From NCBI GenBank assembly GCA_019155185.1, contig CM032817.1, forward strand, positions 2,677,974 through 2,741,973: DNA of 64,000 nt. Direction: 5' to 3'. The translations under genes and the position numbers were made by a program. Source of the stretch: Beaufortia kweichowensis. Lineage: Eukaryota; Chordata; Actinopteri; Cypriniformes; Gastromyzontidae. The notes below the pieces were generated by a model. That model was given only the letters and a program-made list of their open reading frames with translations, was not told where the DNA came from and ran no database searches. Below are positions 40,536 to 52,007 of the stretch, in pieces. Position 1 is the first letter of the stretch, and each line of letters begins with the position of its first letter.

Positions 40536-41196
40536 ACGAAGACACTGTGCAGCCAACAGTGCAAGTGCAGTCCTCTTTCGCGTGTAATAACTCAAACTTA
40601 AATACACACACGTCTGTGTCAAAAACACACAAGATTCACATAAATACGGTCTGTTATGTCCACAGTATAGAGATTTTCGCCACTAGAGATCGCTCATTCA
40701 AAAGAAACAACACAGACGTCGCGTGCTAACAGTGTGCAGGAGCGGGGAATGCTGGGAGTTGTTGTTTTATCCTCCACTGCTGCTGGAAGTCCAAACTCAC
40801 AAATGATGAGGTAATGAAATAAAGTTGTATATCCCTTATGTTTAATCGTTACGTTTACACAAGTAAAATAAAATATATATTGTATATTATGCCATCAATT
40901 TTTAATGCAAAAATTGTTGCACGTGAAGATTTATTTCATGAGATCATAATGCTTATGGATGGTATGTATGGTAATATTTTTGTTTAATTTTATATTATTG
41001 TATATTATGCCATCGCTTGCTTTTATAGCATGCACATCATGAACTGTGTTTGCACTAATTTCACATGCTAAAAATGGTTGTATGCAGATTTGTGTTTACA
41101 AGATTATAACTTACTGACAGTTGGTAAAAGTTGATCTATTTGTACATCTTTTCACTTTTTATTATTTCTTTACTGAATTATTTTTCTAATAAACAG

Positions 41197-41307
41197 GTGC
41201 CAATCACTCTAGGAGTCATACTGAACTCTTACTAGGACGTGAAGTTTAATCTTCTGGGGATGATCTTTGCCACACTAGGAGTCTTTGTCACTTCACTGTA
41301 TCAAGTG
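41197..41307 (+). pseudogene. slc35e3: slc35e3 exon with in-frame stop
   Basis: SLC35E3 is a multi-pass member of the nucleotide-sugar-transporter-like SLC35 family. This exon has an AACAG acceptor and a GTG|GTAAGT donor. It reads VPITLGVILNSY, then TAG at 41233-41235, then DVKFNLLGMIFATLGVFVTS and LYQV. Human SLC35E3 has NSYYDVKFN, so the second Tyr codon has become a stop by one substitution. The length of 37 codons and the phase are intact. The preceding exon, with the FLNKW-type N-terminus, was not seen in the 1.2 kb upstream. The best reading is a recently dead or partial copy; a base-call error cannot be excluded. Confidence 0.88.
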
Positions 41308-41676
41308 GTAAGTAATCCGACATTCTCTCATCACATCCTTATTGAGAAAGTTGTCTTGGAGTCATATTTTTATTTATAAAATGAGACTCCTGATCATCAA
41401 TCCTAAGGATCCTCTAGCCTGTCAAAATAGACCATTAGTGGCATGAACAAAAATAACACTAACATAATGTAATCTAAAAAAATGAGCAGATAGTGTCAAA
41501 TAATGAAAATATTTTATATTAGTTTATAGACACTCTCTAGTTCTTTAACAGGCACCCTGATGTCTCCAGTTGAACACTTCAGTCATAAATTGCATAATTG
41601 ATAAAAATATTTACAAACTCTGATTTTGATTTGCTAATAATTATGTACTTAATTTCTCCTCACTCTTGTGTTATAG

Positions 41677-41835
41677 TGGGTTGGTGCCAAACAACATGAG
41701 CTGCAGGTGAACTCTATGCAGTTGCTTTATTATCAGGCACCCATGTCTTCTGCAATTCTTCTGGTTATTGTGCCATTCTTCGAACCTCTGACTGGAGAGG
41801 GTGGTATCTTCGGTCCCTGGTCATTCCAGGCCCTG
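41677..41835 (+). pseudogene. slc35e3: slc35e3 next exon, open but orphaned
   Basis: The acceptor is GTTATAG and the donor is GCCCTG|GTAAGA. It encodes WVGAKQHELQVNSMQLLYYQ, then APMSSAILLVIVPFFEPLTG and EGGIFGPWSFQAL, near-identical to human SLC35E3. It is fully open over 53 codons, and the high similarity suggests recent constraint. The following exon (VNLSIYWIIGNTSP-type) was not found in the 4 kb downstream, which is instead filled with tandem repeats and a transposon. With the stop in the previous exon, the locus here cannot make a full transporter. Confidence 0.88.
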
Positions 41836-42230
41836 GTAAGAGAACAGTCAAAGAAAAAATGTCTCACCTTCTTTAAATCGCTCAAACACTCCCTGAAACT
41901 CACCTGTGCTCTTCACCTACTCGAAAGAATTTCCTGATTACTCATAAAAATAAATACTTCAAATGATTATTTTTATTGTTAACTTTTGTGTTTTAGGATT
42001 GCAGATATTTATTTCTGTATTTAGGTCATGGTCTTCCTTTCTGGACTTTTTTTTAACCAAATATTACAATAACTATTTCTTCTATTAGTATTACAGCAAT
42101 TGTGTTATACTATTTTGAACTTTTGACATTATTATGTATTTGCACATTTCATCTTAAGTAAAAAATGTTTATAACAATATAATAGTGACCATTCTGACAC
42201 AAGTTATATGCACAATATAACATTTATTTT

Positions 42231-42394
42231 TGTAGTTTGAGCGTTGTATTTCTTTGTAGTATGAGCGTTGTATTTCTTTATAGTATGAGCGTTGTATTTC
42301 TTTGTAGTATGAGCGTTGTATTTCTTTGTAGTATGAGCGTTGTATTTCTTTGTAGTATGAGCGTTGTATTTCTTTGTAGTATGAGCGTTGTTTA
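42231..42394. repeat. 24-bp tandem repeat, 7 units
   Basis: Units beginning TGTAGTATGAGCGTTGTATT start every 24 bases at 42231, 42255, 42279, 42303, 42327, 42351 and 42375. Being a multiple of three, the array is open on the minus strand (RSYYKEIQ repeated), which is likely fortuitous. Confidence 0.95.
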
Positions 42395-42784
42395 GGAGCT
42401 GTAAACTGCTGCATGATTCATCACAGGATGCAGTTGGATGAATGTATGCTGATGATTCTGACCTCCAGTTTCTTCTCTGGCAGTGAAAAATAATTTTTCC
42501 AGTTTCTTCTCTGGCAAATCTGCTGAAAAATAATGATCAAGAATGGCTCGTCCTGTTCCTCTCGGGTAGATTCTGTAGAGAAAACTGTGTACAAGCCGGC
42601 GTCATTGTGACAACATCCAGTGTAACCACAAGTCAATGGCTGATCGCACTGGTGTAGTATCTTCAGATCAGGCTGTGGGGTCCCGGTTGTACTTGAAGTT
42701 TCTCTATAGATGATCTAGTTGAAGCATGTGATGTATAATCACACCACATGATGTTCCCATTGTGTTCTTTGCTGAGGAACAGGA

Positions 42785-43573
42785 TTGAGAAGAGGAGATC
42801 TGGATGTGGAGGTGAATCCAGAAGCATTTCATGGAGCAGTTGAGATCAGAAGTTGCTTATCATTCATCAGAATTTCTATGAAGTGTCGTATGCTTTCACC
42901 AGCATATCAACTATTTACAATAGTATATACAGGGAAAATAGATTTATGGCACTTGATTCATTTGTGCCATGCAAATGGGTTGGACACAGAGTGGCTCTGG
43001 CTCTTGTACGTGAAGTTGCTTGGTCTTATAAGCACAGAGTGGCTCTGGCTCTTGTACGTGAAGTTACTTGGTCTTATAAGCACAGAGTGGCTCTGGCTCT
43101 TGTACGTGAAGTTACTTGGTCTTATAAGCACAGAGTGGCTCTGGCTCTTGTACGTGAAGTTGCTTGGTCTTATAAGCACTCTTGTAGATGAAGCGCTTGA
43201 CTTGATGTTGGTGGACGACAGGGTACTCGGTTGTGTTCCTTCACCGCTGCTCATCCAGTCCATTGTCATCTCCTCATCTATGATGTTGTCTATTTCCATA
43301 GGCTCTTCAACATCACATCCAAGGTTTTGCACAGGGGCTGGAAAAGACATCTTCCTAATCGTCTGCTGCAACTTCACCCCTATGCGTAACTTTTTTATCA
43401 CTGGAACAGCATACTGTTTTGAGCTGCCCGAAGACCAGCAACATGCTCTCTTTCCCTCGTTCATTTTGCAGAAAACAATCAAGGTACCGTTATCTCTTAC
43501 TGACAAAACACACCTCAACTCTCAAGCAGTGAGTGAGTGTAGTAGAATGTTTTCAGCGGTTGTGATGTCATAA
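42785..43573. other. Unidentified ORF region with 48-bp repeat, both strands open
   Basis: The plus strand is open for 262 codons and the minus strand (43518-42958) for 186, partly because of a 48-bp in-frame repeat. Plus-strand DVEVNPEAFHGAVE and QLFTIVYTGKIDLW recall the VDPEAF...YTGKI part of BTB domains, with the residues between them not matching. The minus strand has an acidic EEPMEIDNIIDEEMTMD stretch and no family I know. No start context or splice sites decide the strand. It may be a degenerate retrocopy or transposon gene. Confidence 0.25.
42985..43176. repeat. 48-bp tandem repeat, 4 units
   Basis: Units start CACAGAGTGGCTCTGGCTCT at 42985, 43033, 43081 and 43129, differing by an A/G change. 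48 bases equal 16 codons, so flanking frames are preserved on both strands. Confidence 0.95.
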
Positions 43574-44484
43574 AGAACACTTCAGTTTAGAATCTTGTAT
43601 TTGGACCTCAAGTTTTACTAACTAAATAATAGTTATTAAATATAAAGTATCATTGAGATTATTTTTGTTATTTTAAAAGAGATGTTGACCATTTCACAGC
43701 CCCCTAATATGATTAATGATTCAAATAAAGATCATTAATCATTTTGTCTGTTTGTTTGTTTATTTTTAAAATGTCTGTCTGCTGGATAGCTTCTGGCTTG
43801 GTTACAAAAATTCTGTAACAAAAATCATGTCTAGGCAGTTTATTTTTGCAAAGACAAATGTGAAGCTGTGAATTTGTTTTTAATCAACAATTGTTCAGGT
43901 AACAATTCTGCTAATTTACTGCTTGTGCTCAGTTCTGGATCTATTCCTATATTAAAATTCATTTAAAGTGTAAATTATGCATCAATAGTTTGAAATACTT
44001 TTTGTTGAACGCGTTTTAAATTTATGAATTAAAATAAAGAAAAAAATACACAGAAAAGACCTATTTTTAGACAGAAGAGTAAAACTGTTATAACAGCGAT
44101 TCACCTTCATTTTTAAATGACAACAACAAATGGACACGATTAATCTCAAATGAAAGTTTTAATACAGGTTAAAGTTTTTTGTCGTCCATGATTTAAAATT
44201 AAGTGCACAACACTACACTAAAGTAACTCCAAGCTCCTTTTTTCATGTTTGTTGGTTCACCAACAAACATATCACCCTTACGTGACATTAAAATAAGGCA
44301 TTTGCCAAATACGTCAACATTTATGAATTTGATATCAAATATATATAAATGCATTTGGCATAATCACAATTAATTAGTATGCAAGTCCCTGTTTAACGAA
44401 CATTTCCTTCACCATAATGTCGAATTAATAAGTGATGAATTTCTATGATGAATTTCAGGCTCTTACACCCCAGGGGTACGACTC

Positions 44485-45284
44485 TAATGGCGCTTTTCCA
44501 CTGCATGGTACGTTACGGTACGGCTCACTTTCGGGGGTCTTTCCACTGCGTTCCATACCTAGTACCCGTTACTTTTTTGGTACCACCTCGGCTGAGGTTC
44601 CAAGCGTACCGTACCGATACTAAAACGTGACGTGTAAACACTGTAGATCACTGATTGGTTAGAGAGAAACGTCCCTGCCTGCGCCATTGGATTTGCAACA
44701 CGACACATCAATCCCGCTACGTTTAAATTAATAAAATAGTCAGCAACAGTCATCATGACCACAGTATCAGCGGTTTGTACGACTTTTAAAACACCATTCC
44801 ATCGATTATGCCTGCAAATCAATGCCAGAACCGAGCGTAAAACTATTGCACACATGCAGGTAAATTAATCGGTGAGGGCATAACAGATGATCTACATGAA
44901 AGGAAAAGAAAGACAATGAGCTCGTTTTAAAGCACATTACAAGCCCTCACAGGTATAACTATTTATTTATTTGTAATATCAAATGTCATTGGTTATGTTT
45001 TCAATTCATTTACTTTATGCACGCGCGAGAGTTTAATCCTTTCCTAGTATGTTCCGTTATCCTCTCACGCACTCTTTTTGGCATTGATTGCCAGCATATA
45101 TATCCTCAATTGCTGATGTGTGTGTTTGTTTGTTTGTATCGTATTCGGTCACGGCAATAGAGGTGGCGCAACAATAACTACAAGTCTATAATCCCACCCA
45201 CTTCGAAGCGATACTATAATGCAGTGGAAAAGCAACCGAGCCATGCCGTACTGTACTGTACTATGCACTAGAAAAACGCCACTA
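44485..45284. mobile_element. 800-bp inverted-repeat element, TGGCGCTTTTCCACTGCA type
   Basis: The left end TAATGGCGCTTTTCCACTGC and the right end GCACTAGAAAAACGCCACTA are inverted. They continue inward through GGTACGTTACGGTACGGCT and AGCCATGCCGTACTGTACTG. A (TTTG)n-like GTTTGTTTGTTTG tract lies near 45125. There is no transposase frame. A TA target duplication is possible but not decisive. Confidence 0.75.
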
Positions 45285-45470
45285 GGAGTTAGAGTTGATA
45301 ATTAGAATTATCTATATTATGTATAAGTATATTATTTTATATCTATATTATTAATTATATACCAGACGAATAATAATAAGTTGGTTTTCCCAAAAAAGCC
45401 TTCTGCAGTCCTTGTGGTTCCTGACGTAGTTTTTTCATTATGAAGTGAGTATGTTTTTTGTTGATAAACG

Positions 45471-45800
45471 TAGCGCTGCATGGTCGATAAACGATATCAG
45501 TATTTATCGATGACACATCTTCGTCAATAACGATAAAAAAGTTTTCGACATACGGGTATTTGGATAGTACTTAAAAGGAATAAAATGTAAATAGATGAGA
45601 AGTTTGGTTGCATTAACCTTAAGCAGGGGCACACATGTTCATGCGCGTGCACATCTGTGCAGCGCCTGTTTAACAGCGTATGTATATCTATTACAGACAT
45701 TCGTAATCAAAGTTTACTGTTTGCATGCGTTTTCTGCATTCCTGTTTAAACTTTCAAGCGGCTCACAAACTGTTCTTCCGACATGAGCGAACCCCGACGC
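45471..45800 (+). mobile_element. hAT-like fragment, copy 2
   Basis: Begins TAGCGCTGCATGGTCGATAA and shares ordered blocks with 40165-40535, including AGTATTTATCGATGACACAT and AAAATGTAAATAGATGAGAA. It is in the same orientation, 5.3 kb apart. Confidence 0.65.
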
Positions 45801-48780
45801 CATGATAAGACGCTCTTATCTTATCCAAGCTTTAAAGTATTTCTTTTTTTAACTTTAAATATACATTCTCACTGCACTGACTCTCATTTCTTAAGTTGTG
45901 GTTTATATATAAACTTTAAATAATTCAGTTTATTTGCTTTTGATTACCTTCCACATGTGTTTGTGGAGAAATGTCTGTTTTAAATCTGTCAGAACCGCAG
46001 TTGGTAATTAATGGCATATCGGCTTATCTGGAAATGTTAAAAACCTCTTTGGGTGATAGAGAGTGTTAATGAGTAGCTGTGATTAATGTCCCAATTAAAT
46101 GTGTGTTTGGTGAGACTGTCTTCTAGAATTTAATGAGTGCGTTTCTAAGTCTGATCATTTCCTATTTTGTCTGACCTCTGATACTGAGTGCCTATGTAAC
46201 CTGCGTGAAATGATGATGAATTTCCTGCGGTATGAGCCAAACATCGGCCTTTACCAAAGGAACCACAACACAGCTGAGGATTGTAATGCTGCGCGAATGT
46301 AGTGTTAAGAAGATGATGAGTGGTGCTTGATCATGCAGAGGAGTCAATTGAAAATTCTTGTCCATAGATCAAGTTTTTAGGTTTCATGACTCTTGAAAAG
46401 TCTTCTGTAAGGATATAGGCCACCGCTCTTTTTCATCTCTCATGGCAGAGCTGTACTGATTTCTAAAAATACCAAAGGCAAAAATATAGAGAAAAAGTGG
46501 CTTTGAAATAAATGAAGGAGGCACTGATGATGAGCCACATTTGAGACATTGCCGGGATTAAGTGTGGCCTAGAATCACAGTCTCATTTGACCAAAGACCA
46601 AAGAATGTGTTGCAGGGCATAGACTTGACTGTAACTTGCTATTGTGTTTGTCTGTGGTCTGTCCAGACCGAACTTGAATATCTCAGAGCCCACATTTCCA
46701 GAACTAGGTTTTTAGTTTCTGTGTACTGTAAGTGTTTTGGAAATGATGAGGTTTGTGGGGTTTTTTCAAGCTTAACATCAAGCTAAGACATCTTTATCTT
46801 TGTTGAGATGCTATTCATCATATTATAGTTGTCAGAGAGGAACCTTTTCATTGCTGTGTGTTGGTAATTGCCTTGAAGGTGAAATCAATGCATCTTACAT
46901 GCTGTCAGTGATCCATGACGTGGCTGCCGTATACAATACATCTATTTTATGTAACATCTTCCAGTGATATAAGCTGCATCAGGAATGCAAAATGCAAAAA
47001 GACACCCTGATTTTACATGGTTTCTAGTTGGTCATTGACTTGTTTAGGTGGTTGATCAACTGGACCGCCAGAATCTAGTGGATTGAATCTAGTAGTATTG
47101 AAATGGTGTTACAAAAAACTCTCTCATAAGATGCTCATTGCTGAATAAGATTTAGTTTGTTTGGGAGTGGAGGTGCAGAGAGCATTATGAGAAATATTTA
47201 TTGTTATTTATTTTCTTCTGAGCTCATTAAACCAGTGCAGCGTCACATATAAATATCAACTGTTTTTAATAACAGTGCAGTGCAATAACAGTAAAGAGCA
47301 TCTCTCTGGTTCGCAGGTATGGAGAAGCTTTATTTGTGAACTTTATGAACTGAAAATTAATAAGTGGCGAATTTCTCAACGCGGAGTGTGAATTGAATGA
47401 GTCTGAGTTTATAGACCTGACACAATTTCAGTCAAACAGCTGAAATCACAACACATCAGTCAAACAATAAATAAAACACTAATACAGTTGACAACTCTTC
47501 ATGGAGCACTAATGCTTCTGAAAAACTTGTTATAGTTATACTCATAATAATACTTGGTATGAGGAAGAAAAGTCTTTACAGATTGCAAAAGTATGCTCTG
47601 GATCATTTCTGTGGGTTATTTTGTCATTGTAAGCACTTAACCTCAGGAAAGGGAAAATATATTAACTTAAATTCATTCAGTTTCAGTCCCAGAGGATAAA
47701 GAAGGACTGCTGATGATCGTCTTACTTCAGCACAGCAGTTTCTTGTACAGCTGACTTCACCTTCCACAATTTATCATTCCTACAGAGATAATACACCCTT
47801 CCCTCCTTAAACTGATTATTAACATACTGTCATTGACAATAAACTGCTGCCAGAACTCTTCATCCAGTTTATGCAATGCTGCAAGGTATAAACAGATTGT
47901 GCCATCAATGATACATTAGAGCAGTGTTGGTTTGTAATGATTATTTTATTTCTTTTAAAAGTTGGTATGGAAATATAATGGTGAAACAGATGCATTTGTC
48001 AAATGAGATGCATTAAATGTTAATGTTCTGGGTTATATTTGTAATCCAGTAGAGCCTGTTGATCAATTCTGTGTTGTAGACCAGTGGGAGAGCAACAGCA
48101 TCTGCGTTCATTCGCACGGTTGAAATCATTCTGCTGTTGGCAACAAAAAGCTCCTGATGGTTTTTTGAAACTCACCAAGTTCTATGCATGTTATTTTTAT
48201 TTTAGGTCAAATCATGTCGCATTGATGACCGTTGACATACCTAGAACACAACACGGTGTGTTTTTGACAAATTCTCGACCCCAAGATGACATCCTAGTTA
48301 GGTGACAATGTAGTTAAGATACTTATGGTTAGTTAAATGTCTAATGTCAAAATACTCTGGATACAGCCATGATTCTGATCATACTGCTTTTAAACACTTT
48401 GATATGATCACAATTTCTAGTTAAGAGAATTAAACACCGATGCATATACATGTGAACTTGCTTATATTAGTGATTAATTAAAATCTAATGTTTTCTTGGA
48501 GTTTAAAATCAAATAAAGAGCGCCCCCTCCTGTACATTATTACTGTCTGTCAGCTTCTTTATTTCCTGATGCTATTTTCAGTTCATTTTTATTACTGTAG
48601 CGCTTCTTACAATGTTTATTGCAACAGACGAGCTTCACAGAACATTTTAGCACAGAGAGTAAAGAGGAATAAAAAAAATGGAGAGAAACGCATGAAAGTA
48701 GGCTAAAACTTACAGGAAAAATATTTAAAAACTTACAGGAAAAATATTTAAAAAATCACACATTGCATTTTTTAAGCAAA
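45801..48780. other. Intergenic, nothing recognised
   Basis: No coding exon, RNA gene or clear element seen. A 22-bp duplicate containing ACTTACAGGAAAAATATTTA lies at about 48708-48752. Confidence 0.5.
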
Positions 48781-48809
48781 ATCCTCTGCTATGACTGCTA
48801 TATATGTCC

Positions 48810-49256
48810 CGCCTTCTTCTTGTCGTCGTCTTCAATTGGTCGATTATATACCACACCGGCAAGAACTATTGGTCGAACTGCTTGTCATTCATTTTGCTCA
48901 GTCAGCTGCCAAACAAAGGTTTAAATTTTGACACCATAAACCGCAAGAAATAAATCAGCGCACGTAATGTTTTCTAAACAGTATTACTGTCATATTTCGT
49001 TTAAAAAGTGTTGACAAAATCGGACAACGATGAGGAAAACGAGAAGAATGGTGCCGATGAAACGCCATCTCTGTGTCCACGTGGAATTCAGTGAAGTGAC
49101 CAAAGTGTCTTTTCATTCACGAGCACTAAATGAACCGCCATCACTGTGTCAGGCTGAAGTTTTAACACAAGCCCCAGTTTCCAGCAGTCCTGTCAGATCA
49201 GCCCAACTTCAAAGAAAGCCCAGTTTCACCTCACACTGATTTAAGAGGTATGAGTT
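48810..49256 (+). promoter_or_regulatory. Candidate promoter and first exon of unknown transcript
   Basis: Two ATTGGTCG motifs (inverted CCAAT boxes) lie at about 48835-48842 and 48869-48876, 34 bases apart, with CG-rich text between. Downstream is a 69-codon frame (49030-49239) starting MRKTRRMVPMKRHLCVHVEF, then an AAGAG|GTATGAG donor-like site. The frame holds a diverged internal duplication, GAAACGCCATCTCTGTGTC versus GAACCGCCATCACTGTGTC. The product is not recognised. A later stretch at 51714-51971 after a TTTTTGTAG acceptor-like site might be a partner exon, but this is speculative. Confidence 0.25.
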
Positions 49257-49393
49257 CATCAGAAACACAGCATTTTAAAGATTGTGTGTAATGTTTCAAT
49301 GACGATCATATTAACCTCCTGTATAATGCCTTTTATGTCAGTGTTATGTTATGAAATTTCATTATAAAGCTTCTGTGCGTTATCATATTTTGC

Positions 49394-49600
49394 TGGGTTC
49401 CAGACAACTCGGATTTACGAAATTCACCACCTCAAACCCGGAACTAACGTTTGTATTTAATATCATTTCAAAGATTTTACTAACATAAGTATCAATGTTG
49501 CTTATGCTTTAGTATCATTAAAACATTTGAAATATTTTGAAACATCGAAAGTGCGCCGTTACGGATATTATTTCCGGGTTGTGATGGGAAATACGCTAAA
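49394..49600. mobile_element. Inverted-repeat MITE, GTTCCAGACA type, copy 2
   Basis: GGGTTCCAGACAACTCGGAT and CACCTCAAACCCGGAA at the left mirror TTCCGGGTTGTGATGGG at the right. Blocks match 15354-15583 at lower identity, and the right end is more diverged. Confidence 0.6.
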
Positions 49601-49665
49601 ATCGACGGTTTGTCAACACTTACTCACTTGTTAACATTTTCCCAATAGTTTAATTAAAGCTGCTA

Positions 49666-49671
<6 letters not shown>

Positions 49672-49719
<48 letters not shown>

Positions 49720-49771
49720 CTATAGTTTTTATATATATATATATATATATGATTAGTATATATATATATAG
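49672..49771. repeat. (TA)n microsatellites
   Basis: Three TA runs separated by short spacers. The unit GCTATGATATA at the left and TATAGGATATCATAGC at the right make a larger palindrome. Confidence 0.9.
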
Positions 49772-52007
49772 GATATCATAGCAGACACCACCCCTTTAAT
49801 TAAACTCAGACCAGATCATTCTCACAGTCAAATGTCTAAATAATGGAATAATGAGCTATACAAGTTTTTATTTCTTATTTTCTATAAGAAATACTAATTA
49901 ATAGTTGATTAGTAATATGTAAAAACCACAAGGATATAATAAAAGCGAGGTGAAGCTAAGGACACCACCCCTTCAGTTAGATGGGATGGCTCTCTTCAGT
50001 ATAGGGTGACATTGTGTTAGTGTGTGTAAATCATATTAAATTGGTAGGATATATTTGAAAGAACAATATTTAGAACAGTATTTAGCTATATGTATTATTT
50101 GTGTAATTTGGTTGCTGTCCATGGTTCTGAATTACAAGCTATAAACAATTAGAGTGCCAAATGTTGAAAGATTAGTTTTTTCAGCATGTTTTGGCTCCAA
50201 ATGTTTTGATGCTTCATGTTTGTTAAGGGTAACCCCCAGCTCAACTCGTAATCTATGTTAACAATTACAACTCAAAGAGACTCTCTAGGATGAGCAGGAC
50301 TTGTCCAATTTGTATCTATTTTTATATATGCTAAGATTAGCATTATCTAGGATTAATAAATGCTATAGAAATATTGTTCATGGTTAGTTCATGTTAGCTA
50401 ATGCATTAACTAATGTTGACATATGCAAGCTTATTGTAAATTGTTACTGACATTTCTTATAAAAAATGATATTTCAGATAGTGAGTGACTGTAAATGTGG
50501 TAATGAGTTATGTTTTAATAACATGGCATGAGTTTGACTGAGAGTCAAAGCTGAGCAGTCACTGACTGATTCAGAATCAGATCTGCACAATATGTGTAGA
50601 GGAAATAATTGTTTGAAGAACTTTATAATATTTCTGTCTTTTGTTGTGCAGCTGCTGTAGTTATCATATAAAGTGGTTGTTTTCTGGGGGGGTTTCAGCT
50701 GTTTTTGCTTCATTTCGATACTGTTCACTCTGTTTATTACTGGTGTTAATCAAGGCCAGAAGAATCTGTTGCAACCAGGTAATGCTACAAAATACATATG
50801 CTGTCCATGGTTCACAAGAATTATAACCTGAAACTGAAGTTTTAAATAAGAGTCTTAGTTTCTTTAGAGATGCTGGAGAGTGTTTAAATAACACCACACA
50901 GAATCATATACAATATAAATGCTACTATAATATGCAAGTCTTTTATTAATTACCATTCTCACCAAATGTCTGTGGAAAGTTAGTAAGTCATGTGGCACCT
51001 GTTGGTCCTAGCGTACAAAAACACTTTACTGGACCGTCTTATTAAGTGTAGTTCAGTGAACTCAGAACTACTACTGCGTTTTCTCCCTGTGTCTTTTGTG
51101 TAGTGCATCTGTGTACTAGCTCATGCTGTGCTTCTTCTCTGAGCAATTTTGTAGGTTAGTACTGCAGCACCTCTTATGTTTTGTTTTGATCGAAGCTTAG
51201 CTGGCACTAGCAATTTCTTACATGGCATTCATTTTGTTTTTAGTTTCAGTTGTCTGTACATGTTCAAGTTAATGTTGATTGTTGTTGTTGCTGTATCTCT
51301 ATTAGTGTGTAGAAGAGGGTGTAATAATGAATAAATTTGGTGTTGTGTAGTAAACTAAAAATCTTCTTTCTGGCCAAGAAAAACACATATTCCTGGTTTC
51401 ACAGACTTTCGTCTCATTTCATGCACTGTAGTCTGGGACTAGTCTTAAACCTTGTCTTAAGCCTGGGTCATAAAGTTGTGCTGTTGAACTGAAATGCTAT
51501 TTTCAGGCAGTGTAAGCTAGTTTAAAGACTATTTCTTAACATGATTACTCTAAATAAGATTGCAAAATATTATATGTATGTCCTACTTGCCCTTTGCTGA
51601 TCAAGATGCTGAAATGAATATTATTTATTTATTTATGTGCATGTGGATTTTGTAGAAATTTATATTTATTTCATTTAAATATCTGTTTCTTAACTTCATT
51701 CTTTGTTTTTGTAGTGTGTTTGCATTTGATGATGATTGTTGTTGAGGAGGAGAGGGTGTGTGTGGACTGTGGAAGTGAGAAATGGCTAATCTCTCTGTTC
51801 CCTATTAACATATTGAGAGAAACTAAATCCATAATCCCTATTTATAAACCCGGCTGTGCTGGAAGAGGATCTCATATGCTGACATTTCTTGGCTGTGTAA
51901 CAGGCAAAGAAAGAGACTTCAATATCCTCTATCCACGTGTTCCGAAGGGGGAATTACTGACACAGTTGTGACGCATTGCTAAAAAAATTTAGCTCATTTG
52001 TCCTACA

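Larger units (their letters stand above)
39940..40770. promoter_or_regulatory. Candidate promoter motifs upstream of slc35e3 remnant
   Basis: 39941-39972 has two ATGCGCATGAGC / GTGCGCATGAGC copies resembling NRF1 sites. A donor-like AAA|GTAAGT follows near 39999. At 40745-40768 GGGAATGCTGGGAGTTGTTG is the reverse complement of a ZNF143/Staf-like ACAACTCCCAGCATTC. Such motifs are common at housekeeping promoters. Much of the interval is occupied by a hAT-like fragment, so the motifs may belong to that instead. Confidence 0.3.
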
